20,000 bases of DNA from Prorocentrum cordatum (GCA_963575745.1 CAUYUJ010012847.1:163098-183097); one strand, 5' to 3'; counted from the stretch's first letter, positions 8,343-17,144 are shown. Program-made: numbers and translations. Notes: generated by a model not told the origin, from the sequence alone.

Positions 8343-8468
8343 GACCATCTACCTCGGGGACCCCGCCGACGAGCAGACCGCCACCTACCCGATCGCCCTG
8401 AGGTACGGCCTCGGCGAGGGCGCCGTTGCTGCCCTGAAGGACGTTGCCGCCCGTATCCATCAGCATTG
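8343..8468 (+). CDS. Exon-like segment of unknown product
   Basis: After GGCGGCAG at 8342 the frame reads TIYLGDPADEQTATYPIALR, then YGLGEGAVAALKDVAARI, and stops at TGA 8466-8468. Nearly every codon ends in G or C, as in exon A, which argues for real coding sequence. It lies in the gap between the two sulfotransferase-like exons, yet its entry phase (two carried bases) does not match the obvious GT donors of exon A. It could be an alternative terminal exon, the last exon of another gene, or an exon whose donor lies at about 8450 (CCGCCC followed by GTATCC). No family is recognised. Confidence 0.4.
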
Positions 8469-9147
8469 AATGCTCAGGGAAGCAGGCACGCCTTGCTGTG
8501 GGCCACGGTGGTGATGATGCAGTGCTTAATCAAGGTTGTCTTTTGTGTTTGTGTCATGGCTTGCTCGGCCCTTCCATGCCTGTTCGGCCCAATGGCCTTG
8601 CATCCTTGCCTTGCACCCTGTTCCCACGGTCGGCTGTGGATGGTTGATGAGGCACAGTGTTCTCATATTAATAGGTCGACCATTCGAGATCAACGTCGCA
8701 CTCAGTGCCATCCCAATCCCACTCTAGCCCATTCGAAAGTTCTCTCGTTCCTTGCGCCCTGTTTTGGAGATGCGATTCCAACCATTCGTCCCACCGATCC
8801 TGGCCCAGGATCGATGCATGCGCCCTCCTGCCCTAGTCAAGGGGATCATACCCCGTGGCTTCAGGGGCGATGCCAAGAGGCTCGGCACTGGATGCGGGCC
8901 ACAGAAGTGCAGCATCTGGGCTCAGCCACAATCCAGGAAGGCGACGAGCGAGCCTCCAAAAGTGCATGCCACAACGAGGAGGGGGCGGAGGAATAACTAG
9001 GCGGAGGGAGGATGGCGCAAGTTGATCTTCTTGGCTTGATGGTGCCTTCGCGCCAATGCATGTGGACTGGCGTTAAGGTTTGATGTGCACCAGCGCACCC
9101 AAACATCTTCGCGAACAGGTTCAGGCAACATCTTGTCTGCGACACGA
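8469..9147. other. Intronic or intergenic DNA, no gene seen
   Basis: The composition is balanced and the codon bias of the neighbouring exons is absent. A 176-codon + frame (8466-8996) is open, but it shows no biased third positions and no motif. Treated as intron between the sulfotransferase-like exons. Confidence 0.4.
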
Positions 9148-9780
9148 TGATGACGACTATGATGGTGGTGGTGATGATGATGACGATGACGATGAAAACC
9201 ATGATTATAAACACGATGGTGATAATGACGATGATTATGTTTATGATGATGTTGATGGTGATGATGATGGTGATGACGATGATGATGATTACGCTGGTGG
9301 TGATGGCGGTTGTGGTGATGATGATGGTGGTGATGATGATGGTGGTGATACATGATAATGACGATGACGATCATGATGATGAGGAGGAGGAAGAGGGAGA
9401 CGAGGAGCACGGAGATGATGGCGACGACAATAACGACAATTCGGATGTGGTCTATGGTTGTGCTGGTGATGTTAGTGCGACGTCATACGATGATGCCGAT
9501 GGTGATGCTAACACTGACGAAGACGCCGATGATGTTGATGATGATGATTCCGACTACGATGATGGTGATGATGATGGTGGTGGGAATAGTGGGTATCATC
9601 ATGGTGGGATTGCTGACGCCAGCGACGATGGCGACGACGACGACGGTGACGATGGCGATGCTGACGACGGCGACGGTGATGATGATGCTGATTATGGCTG
9701 TAATGATGCCCCATGATGCTGCTGATGATGATGACGACGATGTGGATGATGATTGTGTTGGTGGTGGTGATGATGACGTA
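9148..9780. repeat. GAT/GAC trinucleotide array, inside a likely intron
   Basis: Triplets GAT, GAC, GGT, GAA, TAT and AAT dominate, one mutational step from GAT. The Asp frame is open in two overlapping pieces (9080-9355, then 9350-9716), offset by one base near 9353. It lies between the two sulfotransferase-like exons. The Asp-rich product is best explained by the array, since GAT-derived triplets seldom make stops in that frame. Confidence 0.9.
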
Positions 9781-10132
9781 TGACGGTGACGACCGATGCG
9801 TGTACGGTTAACGATTTGTCACGCATTGCAAGTGCCATCCAAGGATGCATATCCGATTCGAAAACGGAGTTGACACAAGTTGTAGGCGTGACCTGGAAGG
9901 ATATGGCATCAGATGTGGCGCGAGCGTGCCTATCTTGCCTCTCTCCCCTCTCAGCTCTACCTTCCCCTCCCTCTTCTCCCCTCGCGCTTCGCATCGCGTA
10001 GGGAGAAGGGACGCGTCCTTGAGTTCGGGGAGCGATGTCGTCGTCGTCCTCCTCCTCGTGCTCCTCCTCCTTCTCTGCGTTCCCCCTCCCTCGAGGACGA
10101 CTCCGAACTAAACCAAGCTCCCTTTCTTCCAG
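9781..10132. other. Segment upstream of exon B with a possible small exon
   Basis: From 9780 a + frame reads VNDLSRIASAIQGCISDSK, then TELTQVVGVTWKDMASDV, which looks protein-like but has mixed third positions. At 9908 it enters a sequence also present at 13561. From about 9930 the DNA becomes pyrimidine-rich and remains so until CTTTCTTCCAG at 10132, a good splice acceptor. A second CAG ends at 10146. Confidence 0.4.
9908..9960. repeat. Dispersed intron-like repeat, copy 1
   Basis: TCAGATGTGGCGCGAGCGTG followed by CCTATCTTGCC and a CT-rich tail matches 13561-13612 (TCAGATATGACGCGAGCGCG, CCTAGCTTGTCC). Both copies are on the + strand and both are followed by pyrimidine-rich DNA. Confidence 0.75.
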
Positions 10133-10296
10133 TAAGTTTGGATCAGGCATCCCCGCTCCCAATCATTGGTTGCCCCATTGAGGATATAGTGGGCGCGGAC
10201 GCCAAGTTCATTGCAATGTTCCGCGATCCTGTGCCGTGGGCGATGTCCAACGGCGTCCAGGACGTGCTCAACGAGGAGGAGTTGCAGAACATTCAG
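10133..10296 (+). CDS. Sulfotransferase-like exon B with 3'-phosphate-binding motif
   Basis: The frame reads PIIGCPIEDIVGADAKFIAM, then FRDPVPWAMSNGVQDVLNEE. The Ala-Lys-Phe-Ile-x-x-Phe-Arg-Asp-Pro-Val core, with Arg (codon 10222) and Ser (codon 10246) exactly eight residues apart, is the R-x7-S signature by which PAPS-dependent sulfotransferases hold the 3'-phosphate of the cofactor. Acidic/amide residues follow (Asn-Gly-Val-Gln-Asp). The exon follows TTCTTCCAG at 10132 or CAG at 10146 and ends at ATTCAG before GTCGGTATG (10297). Beyond that the frame runs into Glu codons and a GAT array, which I take as intron. With exon A it gives the expected motif order and spacing of the sulfotransferase fold. 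Later exons could not be identified, so the gene may be incomplete here. Confidence 0.6.
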
Positions 10297-10329
10297 GTCG
10301 GTATGAAATGCACCGAGCGGCTGGAGGAG

Positions 10330-10767
10330 GAAGAGGAGGAGGAGGAGGCAGAGGACCATGATGAAGTGAGGATTACGAGGAAACTGACGACGACGACGTC
10401 GACGACGACGATAGTTATGATGATGATGGTGGTGATGATGATGAGGATACAGATGATGATGCTATTATTGCTGATGGTAGGAAGGAGGAAGAGGATTAGG
10501 ATGGGGATGAGGACAAAGATGAGGTTGATGATGGTGGTGATGATGAGTATGATGATGACGATGATGATGATTATTATTGAAATGAGGATGGTGATGATGA
10601 TGGTGATGGTAAGGGTGATGATGGTGATGATGGTGATAATGATGGTGATACAGATAAGTGTGATGACCAATTGTAATGCGATGAGTGTGTTGACGATGCG
10701 TATGACGATGATGATGATGATAATGAGTATGATGCTGATGATGATGGCAGTGGTGGTGATGATGATA

Positions 10768-10800
<33 letters not shown>

Positions 10801-10807
10801 GTGATGG

Positions 10808-10862
<55 letters not shown>

Positions 10863-10925
10863 GATGGTGACGGAGGTGTTGAGGGCTATGCAGGTGATGG
10901 TTATGTTAATGACGACGGCGATGAA

Positions 10926-10976
<51 letters not shown>

Positions 10977-11055
10977 CACGGTTTCTTCGACGACGGCGGC
11001 GACGGTGGTAATGATGAGCGTGATGATGTTGATGATGTTGATGATGAGGAGGATC
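10330..11055. repeat. GAT array ending in a pure GAC run
   Basis: GAG/GAA triplets at 10325-10360 give way to GAT triplets with single-base variants, a nearly pure GAT run at about 10765-10865, then a pure GAC run at about 10926-10975. The Asp frame on + has only a few stops (10497, near 10578 and near 10675). A 590-codon minus-strand frame through this block is poly-Ile and poly-Val from the triplets. The block follows the putative donor of exon B. Confidence 0.92.
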
Positions 11056-11196
11056 GGATCGTCCACAGCGCCGCGAAGCCCCTGGCCCCACTTCTCTGCT
11101 GGCTGATCCGCCGACACCTCACAGACCGCGCGAAGATCTGCACGAACTGGGCGGCTCGCGCTCGGCCCAGCTGGTGCTCTCGCCATCCTCTCGCTC
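11056..11196 (+). other. Weak exon-like segment
   Basis: In phase with the preceding Asp frame the DNA reads RIVHSAAKPLAPLLCWLIRR, then HLTDRAKICTNWAARARPSW, with mostly G/C-ending codons. A CCACAG at about 11066 could be an acceptor. No family is recognised. Confidence 0.22.
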
Positions 11197-11285
11197 CTGC
11201 TCCTCCTCCTCCTCCTCCTCCTCCTCCTCCTCCTCCTCCTCCTCCTCCTCCTCCTCCTCCTCCTCCCTCCTCCTCCTCCCTCCTG
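11197..11285. repeat. CTC (GAG) trinucleotide run
   Basis: Nearly pure CTC on + from about 11197, with CTCC interruptions near 11265-11285. The poly-Ser and poly-Glu frames across it are artefacts. Confidence 0.93.
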
Positions 11286-12249
11286 CTCCTCCCAACCCCC
11301 GACCAGGGTCCGCTCGGAGCAATCCCCAGAATCGTCTTGGGGCCCGTCGTGCCCGATGCACAGCGTCCAGGCGTGGCGGCGAGAACCTCCCCCCTCTCCC
11401 GGCGCGCGGCGCGCGCCGGGGGTGGCGCAGCCCGGGGTGGGCCACCGTCGGGGCGGGGGGGGCGGGGCGGGCCGCACGCACTGCTCATCCTGGGCCCTGG
11501 CGCGGCCGATCCGCGGTGCTCCTCCAGGATCGCGGACGTCTGCTTCAGGCGCCGCCTCCGGCCCGCGGTCGGCGCCCCGCGCCAGGAGCGAGGGAGGGCG
11601 CGAGCGCCGGCCCGCGCGCGGCGCTCGCGCCGGTGCCACGCCTCCTCCGCGGCAGGCGCGACGGTCCCAGCCCGAGGGGAGCCTGCGGCAGCTTGTGTGC
11701 CCCCAGGCGCTCGGGCCGAAACGACGACGACGAAGACGGCGACGACGACGACGACGACGACGACCAGGACGTCGTGGACGACGAGGACGACGACAGCAAG
11801 GACGACCACGAGCCAAGACCACGAGCGGCGACGACCACCACCCGATGATGGGGACGGCTTGTTCGACCCCTCCCGGGGGATCGCTGGTTCGCCCCAGATC
11901 CCTGTTTTTGAGGGCCGCGGGGCACCACGCCGGCCTCCAGAAGGCCCCCGGCACGGTGCGCGAGCGGCCACCGCGGTCTCTCACCGAGCGCCGGGCGGTG
12001 CGGGAGGGCGCGAGCTTTGCTGCCTCGATACGGACGTTTTGATGCGCAACACGCACCGCACTCAAGACGTCCGTGCCAGTGCGTTGCGTGTCGGCTCCAC
12101 GTATTGGCCCACGTCTCGGCGAGTGTGTCGCGTCGGACCCACGTGTTCAGTCCACGTGTTGAGCTCCGCATCGATGCGCTGCGTGTTGGCGCGCTGCGTA
12201 TCGGGGCGGCTAAGGGGTGCGAAGGGTCGCCCGCCTGCGGCCCCCGCAG
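11286..12249. other. GC-rich region with a GAC run, no secure gene
   Basis: Very GC-rich DNA open in several frames on both strands. It includes a GAC/GAG tract at about 11718-11800 and a minisatellite-like patch of CCACGTGTT and GCGCTGCGT words at 12060-12215. A short + stretch from 11308 reads GPLGAIPRIVLGPVVPDAQ and might be exonic, but nothing fixes its ends. Confidence 0.4.
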
Positions 12250-12290
12250 GTCAACCGGTCGAACCTGGGCTTCAGCAAGAACTTCCTCAG
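12250..12290 (+). CDS. Possible 41-nt micro-exon
   Basis: TGCGGCCCCCGCAG at 12249 resembles a splice acceptor. The next bases read VNRSNLGFSKNFLR with G/C-ending codons, up to CTCAG at 12290. The following GGGGCAGGCG could only be a donor of the non-GT kind sometimes used in dinoflagellates. The product is unrecognised and the call is weak. Confidence 0.22.
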
Positions 12291-12418
12291 GGGGCAGGCG
12301 CGCGGCGGCCGTGCGCCCTCCCCTGCCTCGGCGTGCGCGCCGCCTCGTCTCGCAGCGGCGTTCGCTCGTCACGGGTCGCCGCCGCCACCTCCGCGGGGCA
12401 GGAGGGGGAGATTTGTCC

Positions 12419-12505
12419 CCCCCCTCCTCCTCCTCCTCCTCCTCCTCCTCCTCCTCCTCCTCTTCTTCATCCTCCTCCTCCTGTTCCTCTTCCTCCTCGC
12501 CCTGC
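12419..12505. repeat. CTC (GAG) trinucleotide run, second
   Basis: CTC triplets with TTC interruptions, same orientation as 11197-11285. It yields poly-Leu, poly-Ser and poly-Pro frames on +. Confidence 0.92.
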
Positions 12506-12920
12506 GCCCGACGATCATCTCGAGGCGGCTCGCGCTGCCCGAATGGTGGCTGAGCTCACGTTTCGCCACGGGACGGCCCTTCGGCGATAGGGTGATGGTG
12601 GGAGGATTTTTTCTTCGACGCTGCGCCTCCTCCTCGTCCCACGCTGCGTCTACTTCTCCTCATCCTCCTCCCCGGCTTCGGAGCTGGTGGTCGGCATTAT
12701 TGAGCCCGCCCTCATTCTCGTCTGAGCGCATTGGTTCTCTTGCTTTGTTCCGCCTCAGGCATTCGTCGTCGCCGTCCTCCCCCTCCACAACTACACAATA
12801 TGAATACTACTCTCCTCTCTCCCCTGGTGACGTCCGGGAAATCTTCGGCCCCCCTCCGCGTCCTGTTTTTTTCACACAGGATGCCTGGGAAACGGGTTTT
12901 CGCTTGGGTCTGTTCTTCAA
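12506..12920. other. Spacer, no secure gene
   Basis: A + frame reads LALPEWWLSSRFATGRPFGD near 12530-12590, but the same frame also runs through the CTC tract and the 255-bp duplication. It has no start or splice context that I can defend. Confidence 0.35.
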
Positions 12921-13480
12921 AATGCTGCTCTCGCTGAAGCGCTGGCCTCATTATCGGGCTACCATTCGTTCCGAATCGTGCTCCCGCTGCAGCGCTGGTC
13001 TCATTCCGCGCTTCCGCTCGTTCCGAATCGTGCTCCCGCTGCAGCGCTGGCGTCATTGTTTCCAATGCCATGCCACGGCATGGTTTTCGGTCCTTCCAAA
13101 TCGGCCCAAAAATTTAGAAAATGGCCCCCGAAAAAAACCATCGGACGTGATTACGCATTCGGTGTCGATTTATTGGTTGTTTGGATCGCAGATGCCCTGC
13201 TATGCTATGTCAGGCTACGCGTCCTCCGAATCGTGCTCCCGCTGCAGCGCTGGCTTCATTTTCGCGCTTCCGCTCGTTCCGAATCGTGCTCCCGCTGCAG
13301 CGCTGGCGGCATTATTTCAGTGCCATGCCACGGCATGGTTTTCGGTCCTTCAGAATAGACCCCAAAATCTAGGAAATGCCCCCGCCGAAGAAACCATCGG
13401 ATCTGATTACACATTCGGCGTCGATTCGTTAATTTTTTGGGCCGCGTTGATCTTCAACACCATGCGATGCCACGTAACGC
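12921..13480. repeat. 52-bp repeats nested in a 255-bp tandem duplication
   Basis: The word GCTGCAGCGCTGG (GCTGAAGCGCTGG in the first) recurs with a 52-53 bp step near 12934, 12987 and 13039, and again in the second large copy. The block starting CCGAATCGTGCTCCCGCTG at 12971 restarts at 13226, exactly 255 bp later, and matches until about 13445. Each large copy contains a CCATGCC-AC-GGCATGG palindrome (13068-13083 and 13323-13338). Because 255 is 85 codons, one + frame stays open through both copies. Confidence 0.9.
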
Positions 13481-13485
13481 TGTGC

Positions 13486-13533
13486 CCTGCTACGACATCC
13501 GACTGTGCGAATAGAGAGGAGATCTACGCCATG
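13486..13533 (+). CDS. Possible exon end with a GTAAGG donor
   Basis: The frame reads PATTSDCANREEIYAM and is followed at 13534 by GTAAGGG, the best match in the window to a canonical donor. The upstream boundary is unclear: the open frame continues back into the 255-bp duplication. A dispersed intron-like repeat begins 27 bases after the donor. Product unrecognised. Confidence 0.3.
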
Positions 13534-13560
13534 GTAAGGGATGGGAGGGAGAGGTAGGAC

Positions 13561-13612
13561 TTCAGATATGACGCGAGCGCGCCTAGCTTGTCCTCCCCTG
13601 TCTCTGGGACCT
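13561..13612. repeat. Dispersed intron-like repeat, copy 2
   Basis: Matches 9908-9960 on the same strand, with transition-type differences (TCAGATATGACGCGAGCG against TCAGATGTGGCGCGAGCG). It starts just inside the putative intron that begins at 13534. Confidence 0.75.
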
Positions 13613-13676
13613 CGGGGTCCTTCCCGTCGCCTCGGCCCGGACTCGGCTCGGAAGACGGGCCAGGAGGGTGCCCGAG

Positions 13677-13818
13677 AGGGGTCCGGGCGTTCGTTGTTTG
13701 GGAGCTTCTGGCCGAGGCATCAGTGCCTAGACGCCCCGCGGGCCTCGTGCGAGAGGACGCCGTGGGCCTCGTTCGCAGGCTGCCGTGCGCAGTCCGCGCG
13801 CTCGACATGCCACTGCCA
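13677..13818 (+). CDS. Weak exon candidate
   Basis: Within a + frame the segment reads VRAFVVWELLAEASVPRRPA, then GLVREDAVGLVRRLPCAVRA, with many G/C-ending codons and a helix-like pattern. GGGCCAG near 13665 might be an acceptor. The frame then passes straight into the CAT array as poly-Ile, so the 3' boundary must lie before about 13830. No family is recognised. Confidence 0.25.
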
Positions 13819-13830
13819 GGGGGTCGTCCC

Positions 13831-14271
<441 letters not shown>

Positions 14272-14389
14272 TTTTTGGCTCAAGCAGCGGCTGGGGCGCT
14301 GTTCACGCACGGCTTCGCTTGTTCAGGCTGCGCGCCCCCCGCCTGGCAATGGGGCGAGGTTCTGAAAATGGCGCGGAAGCAATACTCTG

Positions 14390-15847
14390 GTGGCTCGCGG
14401 GGCGAGTCAGGCAGCTGGAGAAGACGACAAGAACAACGTGAAGCTGGTTGGAGCTCGAAAGCGCGCCAATAAGGATAAGCAAGAGAAGGACTACAAGCAG
14501 TTCCCGTTCAACGTCGACGCCGAGGAGTTTTACCCAGGTCCTCCGGGCTGTTGGGCTCCGGGCTACTGGGGCAGCGAGTACGTCGAGCAGGTGATGAGCG
14601 AGAGGGTCGTCGAGACCAGGAAGGGTAAACACGGCGAGTACGAGGAGAACGATGCAAAGTTGGTCGAAGTTCGAGAGTGTGCCAAGAAGGATAAGAAAGC
14701 GAAGAAAGCCAAGAAAGACAAGACATATAAGAAGGAAAAGAAGGTTGGGTTCGAAGAGCACGACCACGATGAGTACAACATGGAGCTGGCGAATGCGGTC
14801 GAAATCCGAGAGAGCGTGAAGAAGTATAAGAAAGAGACAAAGACCAGGATGGCTAAGTACGGCGAGCACGACGATTTCGACGAGTACGACGAGTACGACG
14901 AGCACGGCGTAAAGTTGGTCGATGTTCGAAAGCGTGCCAAGAAGGGAAAGAAAGAGGACGGCAGCGAGCACGGCGAGTGCGTCTACGACGGGCACGACGC
15001 GGAGTTGGCGACGTCGGTCGATGTTCGAGAGTGTGGCGAGAAGGATAAGAAAGAGGCAAAGACCACGAAGGCTAAGTACGGCGAGTGCGACGAGTTCGAC
15101 GAGTCCGACAAGCGCGGCGTAAAAAAGCTGGTCGATATACGGGAGCGTCCCAAGAGGGAACGGAAAGAGGACGGCAACGAGCACGGCGAGAACGACTACG
15201 AGGAAGACGAGGTGGAGTTGGCGAAGTCGGTCAAAATTCGAGAGTATGACAAGAAGGATCAGAAGGAGACAAAAACCACAAAGGCTAAGTATGGCGAGTA
15301 CTACGAGCTCGACGAGTACGACAAACGCGATGCAACGTTGGTCGATGTTCGAGAGCGCGCCAAGAAAGATACGAAAGAGGACGACTGCAAGCACGGCGAG
15401 CACAGCTACGACAAGCGCGACGTGGAGTCTGCGAAGTTGGTCGATGTTCGAGACCGTGGCAAGGAAGACAAGAAAGAGACAAAGACTAAGAAGGCCAAGC
15501 ACGTCGAATACGACGAGTTCGACGAGCGCAGCGAGCACGACGCTAAGCTGATCGATGTTCGAGAGCGTGCCAAGAAGGAGCAGAACGAGCACGACGAGTA
15601 CGACACAAGGATCACGAAGATCGGGTCCCGTTTGGACACAGTGGACAGCACTCTAACCAGCTTTCTCCCGCTGTTCAAGGAGGAGCTGGCCGCGCCCCTG
15701 GTCGCCAGAGTCGAGGCCTGCCGCAAGGAGACCGCGGATCCCGGGGGGAACTTCAACATCCTGGCGCGCAATCTGGAGCGCGAGGTGCATGGCCTCAGCA
15801 CGAAGTTTCGCAGGAAGTTCTACGACGCCGACCTCGAATCCGACTGA
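14390..15847 (+). CDS. Charged modular repeat protein with C-terminal heptad segment
   Basis: The 485-codon frame has no ATG at its head: it opens with GTG at 14390, after an in-frame TGA at 14363. The true start is therefore probably in an upstream exon (acceptors TCAG 14408 or GCAG 14412), or it is the internal Met at residue 69. Residues 43-62 form a Pro/Gly/aromatic patch (YPGPPGCWAPGYWG). From residue 87 to 407 two module types alternate. Type A is 30-31 residues (LVDVRERAKK core; starts 173, 243, 314, 384). Type B is 40 residues (SVDVRE, then KKETKTTKAKYGEYDE; starts 203, 274, 344). Early units at 87 and 131 are irregular. Residues 408-429 place I, I, L, V, L, F, F at heptad a/d positions, suggesting a coiled coil, and a unique tail follows to TGA. 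Differences between modules fall often at third positions and keep Lys/Glu/Asp character, which supports selection on protein. Probably mostly disordered; family and role unknown. Confidence 0.7.
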   Translation: MARGASQAAGEDDKNNVKLVGARKRANKDKQEKDYKQFPFNVDAEEFYPGPPGCWAPGYWGSEYVEQVMSERVVETRKGKHGEYEENDAKLVEVRECAKKDKKAKKAKKDKTYKKEKKVGFEEHDHDEYNMELANAVEIRESVKKYKKETKTRMAKYGEHDDFDEYDEYDEHGVKLVDVRKRAKKGKKEDGSEHGECVYDGHDAELATSVDVRECGEKDKKEAKTTKAKYGECDEFDESDKRGVKKLVDIRERPKRERKEDGNEHGENDYEEDEVELAKSVKIREYDKKDQKETKTTKAKYGEYYELDEYDKRDATLVDVRERAKKDTKEDDCKHGEHSYDKRDVESAKLVDVRDRGKEDKKETKTKKAKHVEYDEFDERSEHDAKLIDVRERAKKEQNEHDEYDTRITKIGSRLDTVDSTLTSFLPLFKEELAAPLVARVEACRKETADPGGNFNILARNLEREVHGLSTKFRRKFYDADLESD

Positions 15848-15848
15848 A

Positions 15849-15863
15849 CGGGACCTGGTCCCG
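15849..15863. other. Short palindrome just after the repeat-protein stop
   Basis: CGGGACC-T-GGTCCCG begins two bases after the TGA. It could form a small hairpin in the 3' untranslated region. It may be chance in GC-rich DNA. Confidence 0.4.
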
Positions 15864-15954
15864 CTCGCGAACCTCTTCACCACCTGGCTTTGAGCCGCTC
15901 GGACGTGGAGCCGCTGGCGCCAGGGAGGGACCTCTGGAAGCCCACGAAGCAAAA

Positions 15955-16240
15955 GCATCACCATCACCATCGCCATCACCCGCACCACCATCACCACCAT
16001 CATTGTTACACCTAGCACCATCATCATATTCATACATCATCGTTGCCAGCATCAGCATCATCCTCATCATCATCAACTCACCATCATATTCATCTTCGTT
16101 CCCCACCATCATCATCATGCCCATCATCGTCCTCATCTTCATCCCCACCGAAATCGTCATCATCGTCATCGTCATCGTCATCGTCAGCACCACCACCATC
16201 ACCACCATCGTTACCACAAACTTCATTATCGTCATCATTC
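15955..16240. repeat. CAT/ACC trinucleotide array
   Basis: CATCAC, CATCAT and ATCGTC triplets, less pure than at 13.8 kb but in the same orientation. Together the two arrays bracket the modular repeat gene. Frames across it are artefacts. Confidence 0.88.
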
Positions 16241-16439
16241 GCCGCTGTCTTCGTTTCACCACCCCGTCGGCACCCGTCCGTTGCCTGGATATCTGCGTCT
16301 CGGGCAACGAGCGGCGGTCTCGTCTTGGCACCAGTCGCTCCGCCATCTGATATCACGCCCCTGGCGTCGGCCCAAAACAAGCTCGCGGGGCAGGAAGACG
16401 CATTCCAAATCAAGGGACAACGTCCTACCGTATTGGGGC

Positions 16440-16640
16440 TCTCTTGGGCGCCTCTTTCGTATTAGGGGCCTTTTGGCGTCTTGGGGGCCTCTTGGAGCGT
16501 CTCGCGTGCCTCGGGAAGTTTCTTGGGGCCTCTAGGGGGTCTGGGAGCCCCTTGGAGGCCTTCTGGGCGCCTCTTGGGGCCTCCTGGACGCCTCTGGGGC
16601 CCTCTTGAGGCGCTCTTGGGAGCCTTGGGAGCGCTCAAGG
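16440..16640. repeat. GGCCTCTTGG-type minisatellite
   Basis: Units of roughly 18-30 bp built on GGGGCCTCTTGG or GGCGCCTCTTGG are repeated with variable spacing. The minus strand reads a Pro/Arg/Lys-rich peptide from the same period. Confidence 0.8.
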
Positions 16641-16647
16641 CCCTCTT

Positions 16648-16800
16648 GTTCAAGACCGTCGGTGCACCCCCCGCTGCCAGCATCTCCGCCGCCCGCCTCG
16701 TCACTTGGGCCACCCGCAGGGTTTGCGAAGACGATCATGCTCGGCGCTGCGCGGCCCGGGCCGCCGGGCTGAATCCCTTTCGCCGCCGCGGCCGATCGTA
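16648..16800 (+). CDS. Weak exon candidate, unknown product
   Basis: The + frame reads FKTVGAPPAASISAARLVTW, then ATRRVCEDDHARRCAARAAG, with most codons G/C-ending. The opposite strand in the same place is also open and protein-like (MIVFANPAGGPSDEAGGG), so neither can be preferred on composition alone. CACCCGCAG at 16719 could be an acceptor within it. No family is recognised. Confidence 0.25.
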
Positions 16801-16859
16801 TTTTGGAAAGCGGTCGGGACCCTGCCCCGGAGAAATCAAGGGATTGGTGCTGTCCATCC

Positions 16860-17089
16860 AGGCTTCCTAGACGGGGTCCGAGTAGATGGGGTCGGAGGAT
16901 CGCGCCGCTTCGCCGATGCATCGACGATGCGGCTCGATGCGGAGCCCGATTTTCTCCACGCCGACGTCGCCGATGCATCGGCAGTGTATCGCCGATGCAT
17001 CGCCGATGCATCGCCGATGCATCGCCGATGTATCGCCGATGCGGCGCGATTCTCCGACCCCATCTACTCCGACCTCATCCAGGAGGCTT
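16860..17089. mobile_element. Foldback element with 49-bp inverted arms and palindromic core
   Basis: The left arm 16860-16908 and the reverse complement of the right arm 17041-17089 agree at 42 of 49 positions by hand alignment. Most differences are transitions, and the inner 27 bases are nearly identical. The 132-bp centre holds repeats of GCCGATGCATCG, whose inner CGATGCATCG is itself a perfect palindrome. The whole can fold into a long hairpin. It has no coding capacity of its own. A non-autonomous foldback or MITE-like element is the best guess; no target-site duplication was established. Confidence 0.6.
16968..17042. repeat. 12-bp palindromic minisatellite GCCGATGCATCG
   Basis: About five to six contiguous copies occupy 16990-17042, with one more at 16968 and related pieces near 16912-16935. 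It forms the core between the inverted arms. Confidence 0.9.
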
Positions 17090-17144
17090 CTAGTCCACCA
17101 GACGGCGGAAAGGGGTTGGAACGGGAATACGAATAACTCGGTCC

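Noticed and set aside
9080-9716. Asp-rich acidic protein on + across the GAT array
   Set aside because: GAT-derived triplets rarely mutate to stops in the Asp frame, so openness is expected. A frame offset near 9353 and mixed single-step variants fit an eroding microsatellite.
10293-12065. A 590-codon minus-strand open frame, the longest in the window
   Set aside because: It is poly-Ile/Val/Arg from the GAT, GAC and CTC triplet arrays plus GC-rich DNA. There is no domain, and the frame follows the array period.
12217-13557. 446-codon + frame treated as one gene
   Set aside because: It passes through a CTC run, an unrelated spacer and a 255-bp duplication whose length happens to keep frame. 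It has no ATG context, motif or family. Parts may be exons, but not the whole.
14303-15592. 429-codon minus-strand frame opposite the modular repeat protein
   Set aside because: It is a mirror of the + gene: Leu/Val-rich because Lys/Glu/Asp codons read that way in reverse. The + strand has consistent third-position bias and sensible module boundaries.
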